NCBI GenBank assembly: GCA_030704615.1
Contig: CM060732.1
Location: forward strand, 11,408,001-11,472,000
Direction: 5' to 3'
From: Takakia lepidozioides
Lineage: Eukaryota > Streptophyta > Takakiopsida > Takakiales > Takakiaceae
Length of the DNA stretch: 64,000 bases
The position numbers were made by a program, and so were the translations under genes. A model generated the notes under the pieces. That model did no database searches and had not been told where the DNA came from. It saw nothing but the letters and a program-made list of their open reading frames with translations. Positions 10,401 through 20,600 of the stretch are shown here, piece after piece. Numbering within the stretch: position 1 is the first letter of the stretch; each line of letters opens with the position of its first letter.

Positions 10401-13400
10401 AGATCCTCTAGAGCTGCATGGGAGTGAATGTACTATGTGGCTCCAGTACATTGAGGTTTCAGACGAAGGATTCTTAATACTAGAATAGACATGATCTATG
10501 TGACATAAAGGGGGCAGTAGTCGTGAGACAAAGTGCCTCTTAGTTACGCCAGCTTCGGCCGGAGTCATTCCCTTGTCTCTCTCTGTCTCTCTCTGTCTCT
10601 CTCTCTCTCCCTCTTTGTTGTTTAGGGTTTCAGTTGAGAGCTCTTCAAACCTTGAAGAGCTCTTTTCTGTTTATACTTTGATGTATTGCTATGCAAGGAC
10701 ATTCACAAAGTATATCCTTGGTGAGCTGTCCTAGTTTGTTTTTCTTTAAGAAAAGAACAATGTATCTGCTTTATCTCTTTGAAAATAAGGATTGCAAATA
10801 CGTTGACAACCTGAATGAAACCCTTTCATTCAGGTGACCATTTATGATGTCCTCATTGTCTAACTACCCCGTTTGTGCAATGAGGTATTTCCAAACAGGT
10901 GACATTCTAAAGGTTAGCCTCAAACACCATAGACGGCTCTTTATAACTGTCCATCGAGTTGGCAGCTCCTCCACTAGGTGATGCTAATCTCATCATAATG
11001 GCAAAGTGGCTGCCCCACTTTTGCAATTATATGTGCCTTCCCACTTGGCCCTTCCTAAGTGACACCTACATGTCAAACAAGAGGGATATGCTACTCCTTC
11101 CCTCTAGACTGAAGATGGCTTCAGTCTCAGCCATGTTCCTCTGGTTCTAGCCTGGTGACTGTGCTGCAAGTAAGGAGGTTGTTCTTCTGACATCATGACA
11201 CACTTCAAGGTTCCCCTCTATTTTCCAGTTTAGTTTGTGGTGAAATGCATTGCCTCAACAATTTCTTTCATCTTTTCAAGAACATAGTTTGAAGGTTATG
11301 ACTGTTTATATGTGTGGGAAGCTCAGTGTTAGCTTCCTAATTTCTCTCATTAAATGGCTATCACATTCTCTTCTAAACCTATAGATGAACTGTCTTAAGA
11401 GTGGACATCGATAACAAGTGGGTTGGGCTTAGAAAGCCTGGTATTCCACAATAGTGATTAACCTGTTGGTTGTGTGGGTGCTTGTGATGGGACCAAGTGA
11501 GGTTCCAGCCCTTACTTTTAGGCTTGTTTCTTTTACATGGAACTTGCGGAAGAGACAACATGAAGGCTAAGTTTTTTCCTTTTTGTTTTGTTTCCTAGTA
11601 TTCTTCTTTGTTGGCTGCCTTTTGAAGGTATTAGAGTGTGTAGAAGACCTCCCTCCCAAAATCACCCCTCATTGGCTGATTTGTGGTGGTTTTCTTCTTG
11701 GTACATCTAGTATGTGCTTAAGAAGATACAAGAAATGTCTTCTTGATCATTCGACTCTAGTCCTGTTTTTTACTATTGTGTCTACTTCTGCATAGGTTGA
11801 GCCTAAGGCTTTAGGCTACCCATTGTTCTTTTCCTTAAGCTTGAGACTTACTCCTGAGGTGAGAAATACCCATCCTCCCACCTACTTTGAGTCTGGACTT
11901 TTGAGTTGGAATCTGTGACATAACAAATTCTAGTCGAATAATTTGAGCATGGCTTCTAATACTTGCAGTAAAAGAATAATCGTAGACACCACTACACTAG
12001 GCATAACAATTCCATACGCAGCTCGTAGTACTATGAGAGTATTGGGCCTAGAGCAGGAGTACAAAGAATTGGTGAAGAACCTATCAATACGGGCAATTGT
12101 GCACAGACAGGGAAAGCTTGTAGAAAACGTGTTGCAACCAAGAACACATCAGCTACGGGTCTTTGGACAGCGGAGTGTATGCAGGTTGCCATAGTACTTA
12201 TTCGTGAACCAAAGATTGGTAACAAGCAACGTGTAATGGTTGCAATGCATGAGAGGTATGCGGGGGTATCACTGCAATAAGATCAAGACCCATAGCAACA
12301 GCTTCTGTGATTGCATCTAGACTGACCCATGACGTCAAGGAACAAAAGACGGCCGCGATTATCAAGACTTACACCTCTTGGAACAAATCGTTTGAAATGT
12401 GCAACCGCCGAGAGAAAAGCAACCGTCATCCATGTTTTTTTCGCGTCGTCATGCCTACATTCAACTCACAAAATGCACCATAGTCTTCCATGAAACATTC
12501 TCCTTTGAAAATATAGTTCAGTTTGGAATATGAGTGCCGATTGCACTCACACATGCTAAGCACGTTAACCAATCACGGTTCTTTGGAAGTGTAGTATAGA
12601 GTACTCATGAGATCCTCGCAATGCTAAAACTTTTATCTCGCTTGTCTTCCTTGCCATGCACCTAGTCTCATCACAATTGTGATATGTTGAGGTGGATATG
12701 CGTGCTCTGTATATGTACTTGCCAGCAATTTGTAAAAGTTATTGATTTTTGCTCTCACGACATTTGTAGATCGACTTCTCTCCAAACCTTGGCCTGCTCA
12801 AAAAACAACTTGTGGATGTCTTTTGTGGAAGTCCCTCCACCAATGTTTACCCGCGCAACCATTTAGGAATGGAATTCCTCTTATTCGAGCAGTTCCTACA
12901 ACCTTTGATCAAGCTTTGATCACAATATATCAAATGTAATACATTGACCGAGCCTCTGCATCTAAGAACCCATGAAACTAGCTGTGCATTTTCATCTCTC
13001 ACACCCAATTGAGGATTAGCTCATTTTTTCTTGCTACTAGTTTTTTTTATCCAACCAACCTCTTACATTACATTCAGGTATACCGTGTTTTCTGCTTGCT
13101 TTTCAAAAAGCTGGGACTTAGATAGGAACATAATGCCATGACAATCGGCTCCTACTAGGAATTTGGAGAAAGTTGCGTGGCTGGAATAGTAAGTCAAGCA
13201 ATGACTCGTGCCCTTACTCCTAACAATATTATGAGTGGCTTTTGAGCACAGGGATCATGGCCATTGAACCATATGCATGTGCAAGCAAATTTGGACCAAG
13301 TGAACTATATGAGACTACATCATGCAGTGAAGAGGACGAGCTTAATTAACACTATCTAGAGCCTCTAGAGATTCATGTGAATGAAGTTGAAGTCGAAGTC

Positions 13401-13622
13401 GACGAGGAAAATGGAATGAACGTCACTCTGTTGTAGCTTAGAAGCGGTATACTTGAGATGGATGAAGAGGTTGTGGAGCCCTATATTCTAGAACCATACA
13501 AACCAATGCAGGAGGAAATCCACTTGATCCACTGACTACATGCGTAGATCAAGAACGCAGGTTTCAATTACATAGCACCATATGTACCTCTCTGTGAGGC
13601 CATACACGATCTAAACATAGCT
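7496..13622. other. No gene recognised
   Basis: Six-frame reading gives only short open frames without recognisable domains. The frame at 11943-12194 is open for 83 codons but matches nothing I know. A CT-rich microsatellite lies at 10575-10616. AT-rich and GC-neutral stretches alternate without clear terminal repeats, so this is either old decayed transposon DNA or intergenic DNA. Confidence 0.5.
10575..10616. repeat. CT-rich microsatellite
   Basis: Repeated TCTCTCTG/TCTC units form a pyrimidine tract of about 42 bp. Confidence 0.9.
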
Positions 13623-14381
13623 ATATGGGATCAAAGACATAAATTGCTATGGAATATACCCTTTGGTGGGGGGGGGGGCACTTCCAAATACTCCGACTCG
13701 ACATGCAAAAGAATATAGGGTACAATACATTCTTGGCAAAGAAAATTTAGNNNNNNNNNNNNNNNNNNNNNNNNNNNNNNNNNNNNNNNNNNNNNNNNNN
13801 NNNNNNNNNNNNNNNNNNNNNNNNNNNNNNNNNNNNNNNNNNNNNNNNNNNNNNNNNNNNNNNNNNNNNNNNNNNNNNNNNNNNNNNNNNNNNNNNNNNN
13901 NNNNNNNNNNNNNNNNNNNNNNNNNNNNNNNNNNNNNNNNNNNNNNNNNNNNNNNNNNNNNNNNNNNNNNNNNNNNNNNNNNNNNNNNNNNNNNNNNNNN
14001 NNNNNNNNNNNNNNNNNNNNNNNNNNNNNNNNNNNNNNNNNNNNNNNNNNNNNNNNNNNNNNNNNNNNNNNNNNNNNNNNNNNNNNNNNNNNNNNNNNNN
14101 NNNNNNNNNNNNNNNNNNNNNNNNNNNNNNNNNNNNNNNNNNNNNNNNNNNNNNNNNNNNNNNNNNNNNNNNNNNNNNNNNNNNNNNNNNNNNNNNNNNN
14201 NNNNNNNNNNNNNNNNNNNNNNNNNNNNNNNNNNNNNNNNNNNNNNNNNNTACATATGGGATCAAAGACATAAATTGCTATGGAATATACCCTTTGGTGG
14301 GGGGGGGGGCACTTCCAAATACTCCGACTCGACATGCAAAAGAATATAGGGTACAATACATTCTTGGCAAAGAAAATTTAG
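13623..14381. other. Assembly gap with duplicated 128-bp edges
   Basis: A run of exactly 500 N occupies 13751-14250. The 128 bases just before it (13623-13750) recur identically at 14254-14381 just after it, including an 11-G run. The placeholder size and identical edges indicate two contig ends that overlap rather than a real 500-bp unknown. Open frames running through the N block are meaningless. Confidence 0.92.
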
Positions 14382-16130
14382 AAAACAATTAAAAAAAATC
14401 CGTGCTTTCAGAATTTAAATGAAGATAGGGTCTGGAATATACACTACCAATTCTTGTTTTTTTTCAACTACCAATATTATGGTCCCGATAAAGACCGGGG
14501 ACGTCTGGTTACTGGTTTATTTGCAATAGGTACTTCAAACTCAGGCAGGCTAGACTTGGATTTGGGGACTTAAACTGTTGATGGCACTTGGTTTGCACTT
14601 GGTTCGCATCTTAAATTCAAGTATGATATGACTAATAGTAAATGGATAGACATAGATTCAATCATTAGTTTAGTTACAATGACTTTTGACAAAGTTTAGA
14701 ATGATAATAGATTGAATGCTACGTCTGATGCCCAAGCTTTGGATGAGCTGTTTCTTTCAACCAAGTAATGAATTATTTTTACTGTAATTTTTTTTAATTC
14801 ATGTATTGTTTTTCTTTTTGTATTGTTATTATAGCGTGCCTGAAATTTACTAGCAGCAGCAAAATATAATTAACATAGCCTGTAAGAAAATCCAGCATTT
14901 TACAAATTTTTGTAAGTATAAGGTGGCCGTTGAAGATCAGGAAAAAAAAAAAAAAAAAAAAAAAAAAACCCTATCCAAATTACCTTTTTTTTGCAGGTGA
15001 TATTTAAAATATATTAGGAGAGGCCCCCGGGGAACATATGTGACAGTGCCAGAGCATGAACAAGTTGATGGGAAACAGGTGCATGCACATTTGCAAGAAA
15101 AAGAGAATGTCGAGACTGAGGTTTCTGTTGTGGACGCAAATTCATGCAATGACAGACAAACCCTGGATGCATTTCATCTTATTTCACCCTAGTAGGAAAT
15201 AACTCTAATAAGGTACTAATTGCGCGACTATTGGGCTCTCTACCCTAGTCATAACGACTGAAGCAAAAGGTTGCAAGACATTAATGAGACGAAGACTGCA
15301 AACAAGGATGTCGATGGTTGTGCTGCTCAATTTGACGTCATTGCCATTTGATCGCTCCCGATGTAATCACTCAAATGGTTGTGGCTGTTTAAGTTGGAAA
15401 CTCTTGATTATATCTTTAAATCATTCCCTGCTTCAACTGTACCCAATCGGTGCCCAGGTTGAGCATCTCTCTATACCACCAAACGGAGACTTCCCTATCT
15501 CTTTTCTTCTCCTATACTAAGATCAAGGAGGATCAACGGAGTCTACCCTCCAAAACTTTAGTAGTGATTGAGGAACGCAAGGTGAAAAGAGCCTTAATCC
15601 TACCTTGCTAATAATTTCAGACGACTACTTTGAGCAGACGGTCCACAATACAGTATTATTCTATTTATTATTCTATTCTATATATAATGATGATAACTGG
15701 ATGACGTTGGGTCCCTCTACATCTTAGGATTTTTAGTGATCTTATGATATTTTAGATGCATAAAAAAATTATCCTATTATTTTTTGGAAAGAACTGCCCT
15801 CAAAATTCACTATTAAACAGAGGGAAAAATGACCTTCACATATGTTATATTGTCTCCAGGTACCAACATGACCCTAAGTTTGGAGACAAACTTTGGAACC
15901 TTTTTTTTTTTAGGAAGCGGAGCCTCATAACTTTAATTATTTGAAGGGAAAAAAATTAAAACCCTTTGATGCCCGAAGGCTGTCATAAGGCTTAACACAC
16001 GGCAAGGCGTGACGGATATCCCAATGAACTATGACTATGCTGCAGAAAGACAACAAAGGGTTGCAATGTGTGTATGTCACCATATCACATATTGGAATCC
16101 ACTCATATAAACAAATGTTTATATCAAACA
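14382..16130. other. No gene recognised; AT-rich with poly-A
   Basis: No frame shows a recognisable domain. A 27-A run lies at 14942-14968 and several shorter A or T runs are scattered. The poly-A could be the tail of an old retroposed sequence on the + strand, but no flanking duplication is evident. Confidence 0.45.
14942..14968 (+). repeat. Poly-A run, 27 bp
   Basis: Uninterrupted A tract. Confidence 0.95.
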
Positions 16131-16134
16131 GGAG

Positions 16135-16410
16135 CTTGTCCCTTTGACAATACCTCTGTTGAGGTATTACCATATGTGAACCCTAATGTGAGACTATACC
16201 TCTGTTAGTATACCAAACATGAGCTTGTCCCTTTTACTATACCTCTGTTGAGGTATCACCATATGTGAACCCTAATCAGCTCAGACTATACCACTGTTAG
16301 TATACCAAACAGAACCCTCATTTTCAGATTATATCTCTGTAAAGGTATTATCAACATAAGGGACCTAGCAACTTCAGACTATACCTCTGTTAAGGTATCA
16401 ACATTGAAAA
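16135..16410 (+). repeat. Degenerate minisatellite, ~100-bp unit
   Basis: The unit contains GAGCTTGTCCCTTT, then ATACCTCTGTTGAGGTAT (itself a short palindrome), then CACCATATGTGAACCCTAAT and GACTATACCTCTGTTAGTAT. Two good copies start near 16132 and 16223, and degenerate partial copies continue to about 16410. Confidence 0.75.
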
Positions 16411-16430
16411 GACTTAGTGAAATTTAAGGG

Positions 16431-16570
16431 CATTTGGAGGATTGTTTGGAAGATATTTGAGGGCCCTTGGAGGATTGTTTGGAAGATCTTTGGGGTCCTT
16501 GGAGGATTGTTTGGATGATCTTTGGGGTCCTTGGAGGAGTATTGGAGGACACTTCGAGGAGCTTTGATGG
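16431..16570 (+). repeat. 32-bp tandem repeat
   Basis: Units starting CCTTGGAGGATTGTTTGGA follow one another at 16466 and 16498, with a longer variant before and a diverged unit after. The unit ends in GATCTTTGGGGT. Confidence 0.85.
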
Positions 16571-16788
16571 ACAAATTGAATTCTGCAAGTTAGCTGGTTG
16601 AGTGAATCTTTGATAGTTTGGAGTGACTTTGACATGATACTCCCAACTGACAACATGAAAGTATCCTAAAAGAGGTAACAGAGATGAGGAGAAGCTATGG
16701 AATGAATATTTTTTTGACCCCAGTCAATGGTGGGACAACCGAGGCAAAAATGTGAATGCAAAAAGGTGAATGCCTGTCAGATTACCTG

Positions 16789-17250
16789 TCATTCTGAACA
16801 CTATGGCTGAACGAGATGTGGTGTCGTGGATTGTGATGTTTGCAGGGTATGCACAGCAGGGGTGCAAGATGGAGGCTTTGGAGACCTATGAACAAATGAT
16901 GGGGGAAGGGGTGAAACCGCCCACATAACGTTTGTGTGCGTTTGCAGTGCATCTGGCAGCCTTGGAAAAGGGCAAAGAGATCCCTGGTGACATCATCAAA
17001 TCTGTAATTGTACCAGATGTCATCCTGAACATTGCTCTGGTGGCCATGTATGCCAAATGTGGGAGCATTGAGGATGCCAAGGGAGTATTCAACACTATGG
17101 CTGAATGAGATGTGGTGTCATGGAACGCGATGCTTGCAGGGTGTGCAGAGCAGGAGCGCGAGATGGGGCTTTGGAGACCTGAAAGCAGATGATGGGGGAA
17201 GGGGTGAAGCTCGACCACATCATGTTTGTGTGCTTTGCAGTGCGTGTGCA
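16789..17250 (+). pseudogene. PPR protein relic (PLS type)
   Basis: Broken frames encode successive pentatricopeptide motifs: MAERDVVSW, then AGYAQQG, YEQMMGEGVKP, then MYAKCGSIEDA, VFNTMAE and DVVSWNAML. In land plants, PPR proteins bind organellar RNA for editing, splicing or stability. Stops interrupt the frame (for example after KPPT near 16926 and after NTMAE near 17106), and only about four motifs remain of the ten or more expected. It is an immobile fragment with no start or C-terminal E/DYW domain. Confidence 0.85.
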
Positions 17251-17299
17251 AGTTTAATGTATACTTGACCGGTCAGGAGACCAAAATTGGCTATCTCAA

Positions 17300-17740
17300 A
17301 ACAAGAGGTTATCATTCCTATCTACCAATGCGGTTAAGGGAGAACATCATTGTTCTCTACTAAGGAGGCTGGCTACCTCCCCCGTACTGAGTGTTGGGTA
17401 ATGCATCAAAGGGGTATATTTGGTTTCACCACCCAAGACTACAAGCGTGACAAAGAAAATGTGTTTGCAAGGAAGATATCCTTATCTAGCTTTCCTTCTA
17501 TGCTGATCAAAGGCCTCGCAAGTACAAGACGGTTCCAAACCAATCCTGACATCATATGTCACGCCTCGCTTTGTAGATTCTGCGGTCCTGATGGTATAAA
17601 CTCGACCCAATCCCTTTCCAATGTCAATCTTGTTCAGGACAACTGCTCGACAGGATGCAACTTTTGCCATGTTGTCTCGAGCCTTCTTGGAGATAGTTTC
17701 ACATTTTCACACTCTCCGCCCATCACGTTCTTTGCATGCC
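17300..17740 (-). pseudogene. SWIM zinc-finger transposase fragment
   Basis: The minus strand reads a SWIM finger: CTCEAF, then after about 12 residues and one in-frame stop, LPCKHIFFV. This CxC...CxH pattern is typical of the C-terminal end of MULE-type transposases. Upstream residues (TYDVRIG) fit the strand before the finger. No catalytic DDE core is present. The fragment butts against the truncated LRR gene at 17748, in opposite orientation, where copy C instead has the LRR gene's own 5' sequence. Confidence 0.72.
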
Positions 17741-17747
17741 TTAGATG

Positions 17748-18555
17748 TCCTTTGGTTGCCACAGATCCCTTAGGCTCCAACTCTGTGCTGCAGACGTTAC
17801 GGATGGGGTTCAGTTTCGAACACGGTAGCGTCGGTTATGACGAGGCAGCCAAGCACGTGGCAGCGATGTTGTGTGGCAATTCTTCCTTGTTGGAGCTTGA
17901 GATATTGTATTGGAATATGACGTCGGAGGGCGGTGCTGCTATTGGCAGGGCTTTGGCCACCAACACCACCCTTACAACTCTAAGCGTGCATAGCTGCACG
18001 ATTGGGGCGGATGGTGTGGAGGCGATAGCACAACATCTTGCACACCACAATTCTTCTCTCACACGCCTTAACGTTGGCGACACTTGGAGTACAGAGATAG
18101 AAGGAAGCAAGGCAGCCAACGCATTGGCCAACATGTTTCGATCCAACTCCACGTTGACCCATGTGGGCCTGTCACACAGTCGGTTTAACGAAGAAGGTAT
18201 TGTGGAACTCTTCAAATCACTGGCCACCAACACGTCTTTGACAGACCTTGATCTTACTAGTTGCGAGGTTGTCGCCGGGGACAGGGTGTTGGCAGCAATC
18301 GGGGATTCACTACGAGCCAATCTGTGTCTACGAAGACTCAGTACAGATCAATCTTCCTTGAGCCTTGTAGATTGGAGTGGTGTAGAGAGAAGGGAGCAGC
18401 AATCGGTGTTACAAGGAATGATGAGGTCCGTGAGTCCGGAGGCAGCGAGCGTGTTGACTTTTGGCGCCGCTGGTACTCAACCATACTTCCACTTTCTCAT
18501 ATTACATTCTTCCTGTTTTGCTTTGCACCTCTTGAGGACGCCGAATGTAATGTAA
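17748..18555 (+). pseudogene. LRR (ribonuclease-inhibitor type) gene, 5' truncated
   Basis: About 268 residues of leucine-rich repeats of roughly 28 residues: NSSLLELEILY, NTTLTTLSVHSCTIGADGVEAIAQ, NSSLTRLNVG, NSTLTHVGLSHSRFNEEGIVELFKSL, NTSLTDLDLTSCEV. This LxxLxLxxCxIxxxG pattern is the RNI-like LRR fold used for protein binding. The frame runs open from 17350, but residues before 17748 are the antisense of a transposase fragment, so the natural N-terminus found in copy C (56799 onward) is lost. The 3' end, including the stop at 18555, matches copy C. Confidence 0.8.
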
Positions 18556-18889
18556 CAAGTAACTCCGCAACACCGTGCGAGAATTCCGAATTCAGAACTA
18601 ATCATTGGATGGTGTGGATCGTAAGTCGATCAATGTAATAATTTGATCCTGTCGCTGAAGTGGATTACGCAGTGGAACCCCTCGGCCAGCGGGGATTGCA
18701 GCCTGTTAGACTCCCATCAAAGTTCACCTCATCCTCCCAGTGGCAGAGGGGTTCCACATCACCTAACCTACCGTTAAGAGGCGCAGTAGAACTGGCAAAC
18801 ATTCTCAGTGTATACAATTTATCCCAATCTTAACATGAGATAAATGAAAAAATCCCAAAGTTCAAACTGAGGCTGTATCAATTTACTAT

Positions 18890-19170
18890 GATTCATTTAC
18901 TTTTACTCTCCCCTTGAAGAGATGGGCTCAAACCTTCCAAAATAAAAGTAGAATAAAAGACGCATTTCTTGGAACAAAATACACATACGGTATCCGTATA
19001 TTGCTGCGGTGCATCTAGTTCTGCTGTACTGGTCCCGTCTCGCGAAAGCTTACTCAATCCCTCCACCAACTTAGTCAAGCCAGTCACAAGCTGCATGGAA
19101 GACCCACCTCTGTCTGACACGCTGTCGGGTCCTCCACATGCTGCGTCAGGATGTGCTCACTAAATGTTTC
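18890..19170. other. Duplicated spacer segment, function unknown
   Basis: The same sequence occurs at 58135-58410. On the minus strand it has an open stretch reading LTKLVEGLSKLSRDGTSTAE in both copies; on the plus strand frames are short. It could be an exon, but no partner exons or splice logic are visible. Confidence 0.3.
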
Positions 19171-19342
19171 CATAGGATTCCATGCCATTGCGCAATTGCA
19201 TTCTTAGGTTTGTTCTTGTATCATCAGCCCCCACTTCTGTTTTTTGCATTTAGCAGTCAACCATAATCAACCACGAGTACTGTAGAGCGAGAGATCACGG
19301 AGAATCATCAAGAGTTGATTTCACATGCGATTGTGGTGATGG

Positions 19343-19567
19343 GTGGTGTGCGGTCTCAAGGCTCGTATTCCAGGAACAGCTGCTCCGGTTGAGAGTAACA
19401 AGTGGTGTGTATCCGTGCAAGGGTTAATGACTATGGTGGAGAAAAGGTCAAAAGCAGCAACAGGAACCAAAACCATGTGGTATGAGGTCTCCTCGTCACT
19501 CCTTGGGGGTACCAAATGGTATTGTCTACGATCGGTGTATGTTAGGCTAGGTCATAGGTGCAAGTGA
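19343..19567 (+). CDS. Small ORF conserved in copies B and C
   Basis: 74 codons, also open at 58609-58833 with only a few substitutions (for example TTAPVES versus TAAPVES, LGHKCK versus LGHRCK). It contains TMVEKRSKAATGTKTMWYE. I do not recognise the product. Recent duplication alone could explain the shared frame, so coding status is doubtful. Confidence 0.25.
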   Translation: MVCGLKARIPGTAAPVESNKWCVSVQGLMTMVEKRSKAATGTKTMWYEVSSSLLGGTKWYCLRSVYVRLGHRCK

Positions 19568-19604
19568 GTGTGTCTGGAAGAGGTCATCGTCTCAAAGTTC
19601 CTTC

Positions 19605-19615
19605 CTTTTGTCATG
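19605..19615 (+). repeat. LINE target-site duplication, left
   Basis: CTTTTGTCATG is repeated at 23927-23937. The uninterrupted site is present once in copy C at 58871-58881. Confidence 0.93.
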
Positions 19616-19639
19616 GTAACAAGCGGACCCTTACCGCTT

Positions 19640-20600
19640 GGGGGCAGCCCTCCCCCCAAATTGGGCAGTCGTATGCTCTGTCTAGCATACTCGGCACTTG
19701 GGCTCGGGTTGGTTCCTGTGCTTAAACTTATAGCCTGCGACTACAATCAAAATTTTAGCTCCTATGAACATCCTCAGGGTGATTCCTGGGAATTGGTTAC
19801 TTATGCCAAATCTAGGGCTTCATGTGTAGTTTTTGGGGTGAATCCCAGGATGGACGATGTGTCCTTTAAAACTACATGCTCTAGCTTAGGCTTGGATTTC
19901 ATGGCTAATGGTTCCATCTCGAGACTTGATAACAGGGGTACGTTGAAGGTTGCAATGACCAAAAGTGCTTCTAATAGAGTCCCACACCAATTCAATCTCA
20001 AAGAAGTTCGTCCCTTGATTGGCTGGAGAGCGGTCTTAGACATTGGTGATTCAATGGGGCGCTCTAGGAAGACAACCAAGGGCAAGGACAGTTTCTAATC
20101 GGTTTGATGCTCTGGATGAGGTTGAATCCAAACAGCCAGAAGGACAAGATCCCCCTATGTGTACGGAACCTGAACGTCCTGAATCTGAAGGATTTGGTAC
20201 TCTGAATGGTTTACCAATCCTCAAGGTTTACACAAGACGAACAAATTCTATACACGGGGTAATTGTCCCCAAGCCGTCAGATGGACAATCTGTCCCTAAG
20301 TGTGCAGAGCCTGAACGTCGTGTAACTGAAGGATTTGGTACTCTAAATGGTTTACCAATCCTCAAAGTCTACACAAGATGAGCAAAATCTATACACGGGG
20401 TAATTGTCCCCAAGCAGTCTGACGGACAATTTGTCCCTATGTGTGCAGAGCTTGTGCGTCGTGTAACTGAAGGATTTGGTACCCTGAATGGTTTACCAAT
20501 TCTCAAAGTTTACACAAGACGAGCAAAATCTACACATGGGGTAACTGTCCTCCCTTTGCAGAACGGTTGGCCGTCCAGGAGCAATCACAAGCTACCTAGA
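19640..20600 (+). pseudogene. LINE N-terminal region (ORF1-like) with peptide repeats
   Basis: Frames at 19568-20098 and 20043-20570 together cover the N-terminal part. A frameshift lies near 20090, just before SNRFDALDE, a linker style often seen upstream of LINE endonucleases. Three 47-codon repeats follow, each with GFGTLNGLPILKVYTR. An in-frame TGA at 20379-20381 in repeat 2 replaces an arginine codon present in repeats 1 and 3. The endonuclease continues in the same frame, so ancestrally this was probably one long polyprotein. The function of the N-terminal part is unknown; in other LINEs it binds RNA. Confidence 0.6.
20150..20572 (+). repeat. Three tandem 141-bp repeats inside the LINE
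   Basis: GGATTTGGTA starts at 20190, 20331 and 20472, exactly 141 bp apart. The unit encodes 47 residues with the core GFGTLNGLPILKVYTR and a PKxSDGQ linker. Confidence 0.93.

Noticed and set aside
13631-14356. Long open frames on both strands across 13631-14356
   Set aside because: They run through 500 N bases; the translation is mostly undefined.
18261-18638. Second frame overlapping the LRR gene (also 57503-57880)
   Set aside because: It lies in another frame of the LRR coding region, without domain signature; the open state follows the duplication.
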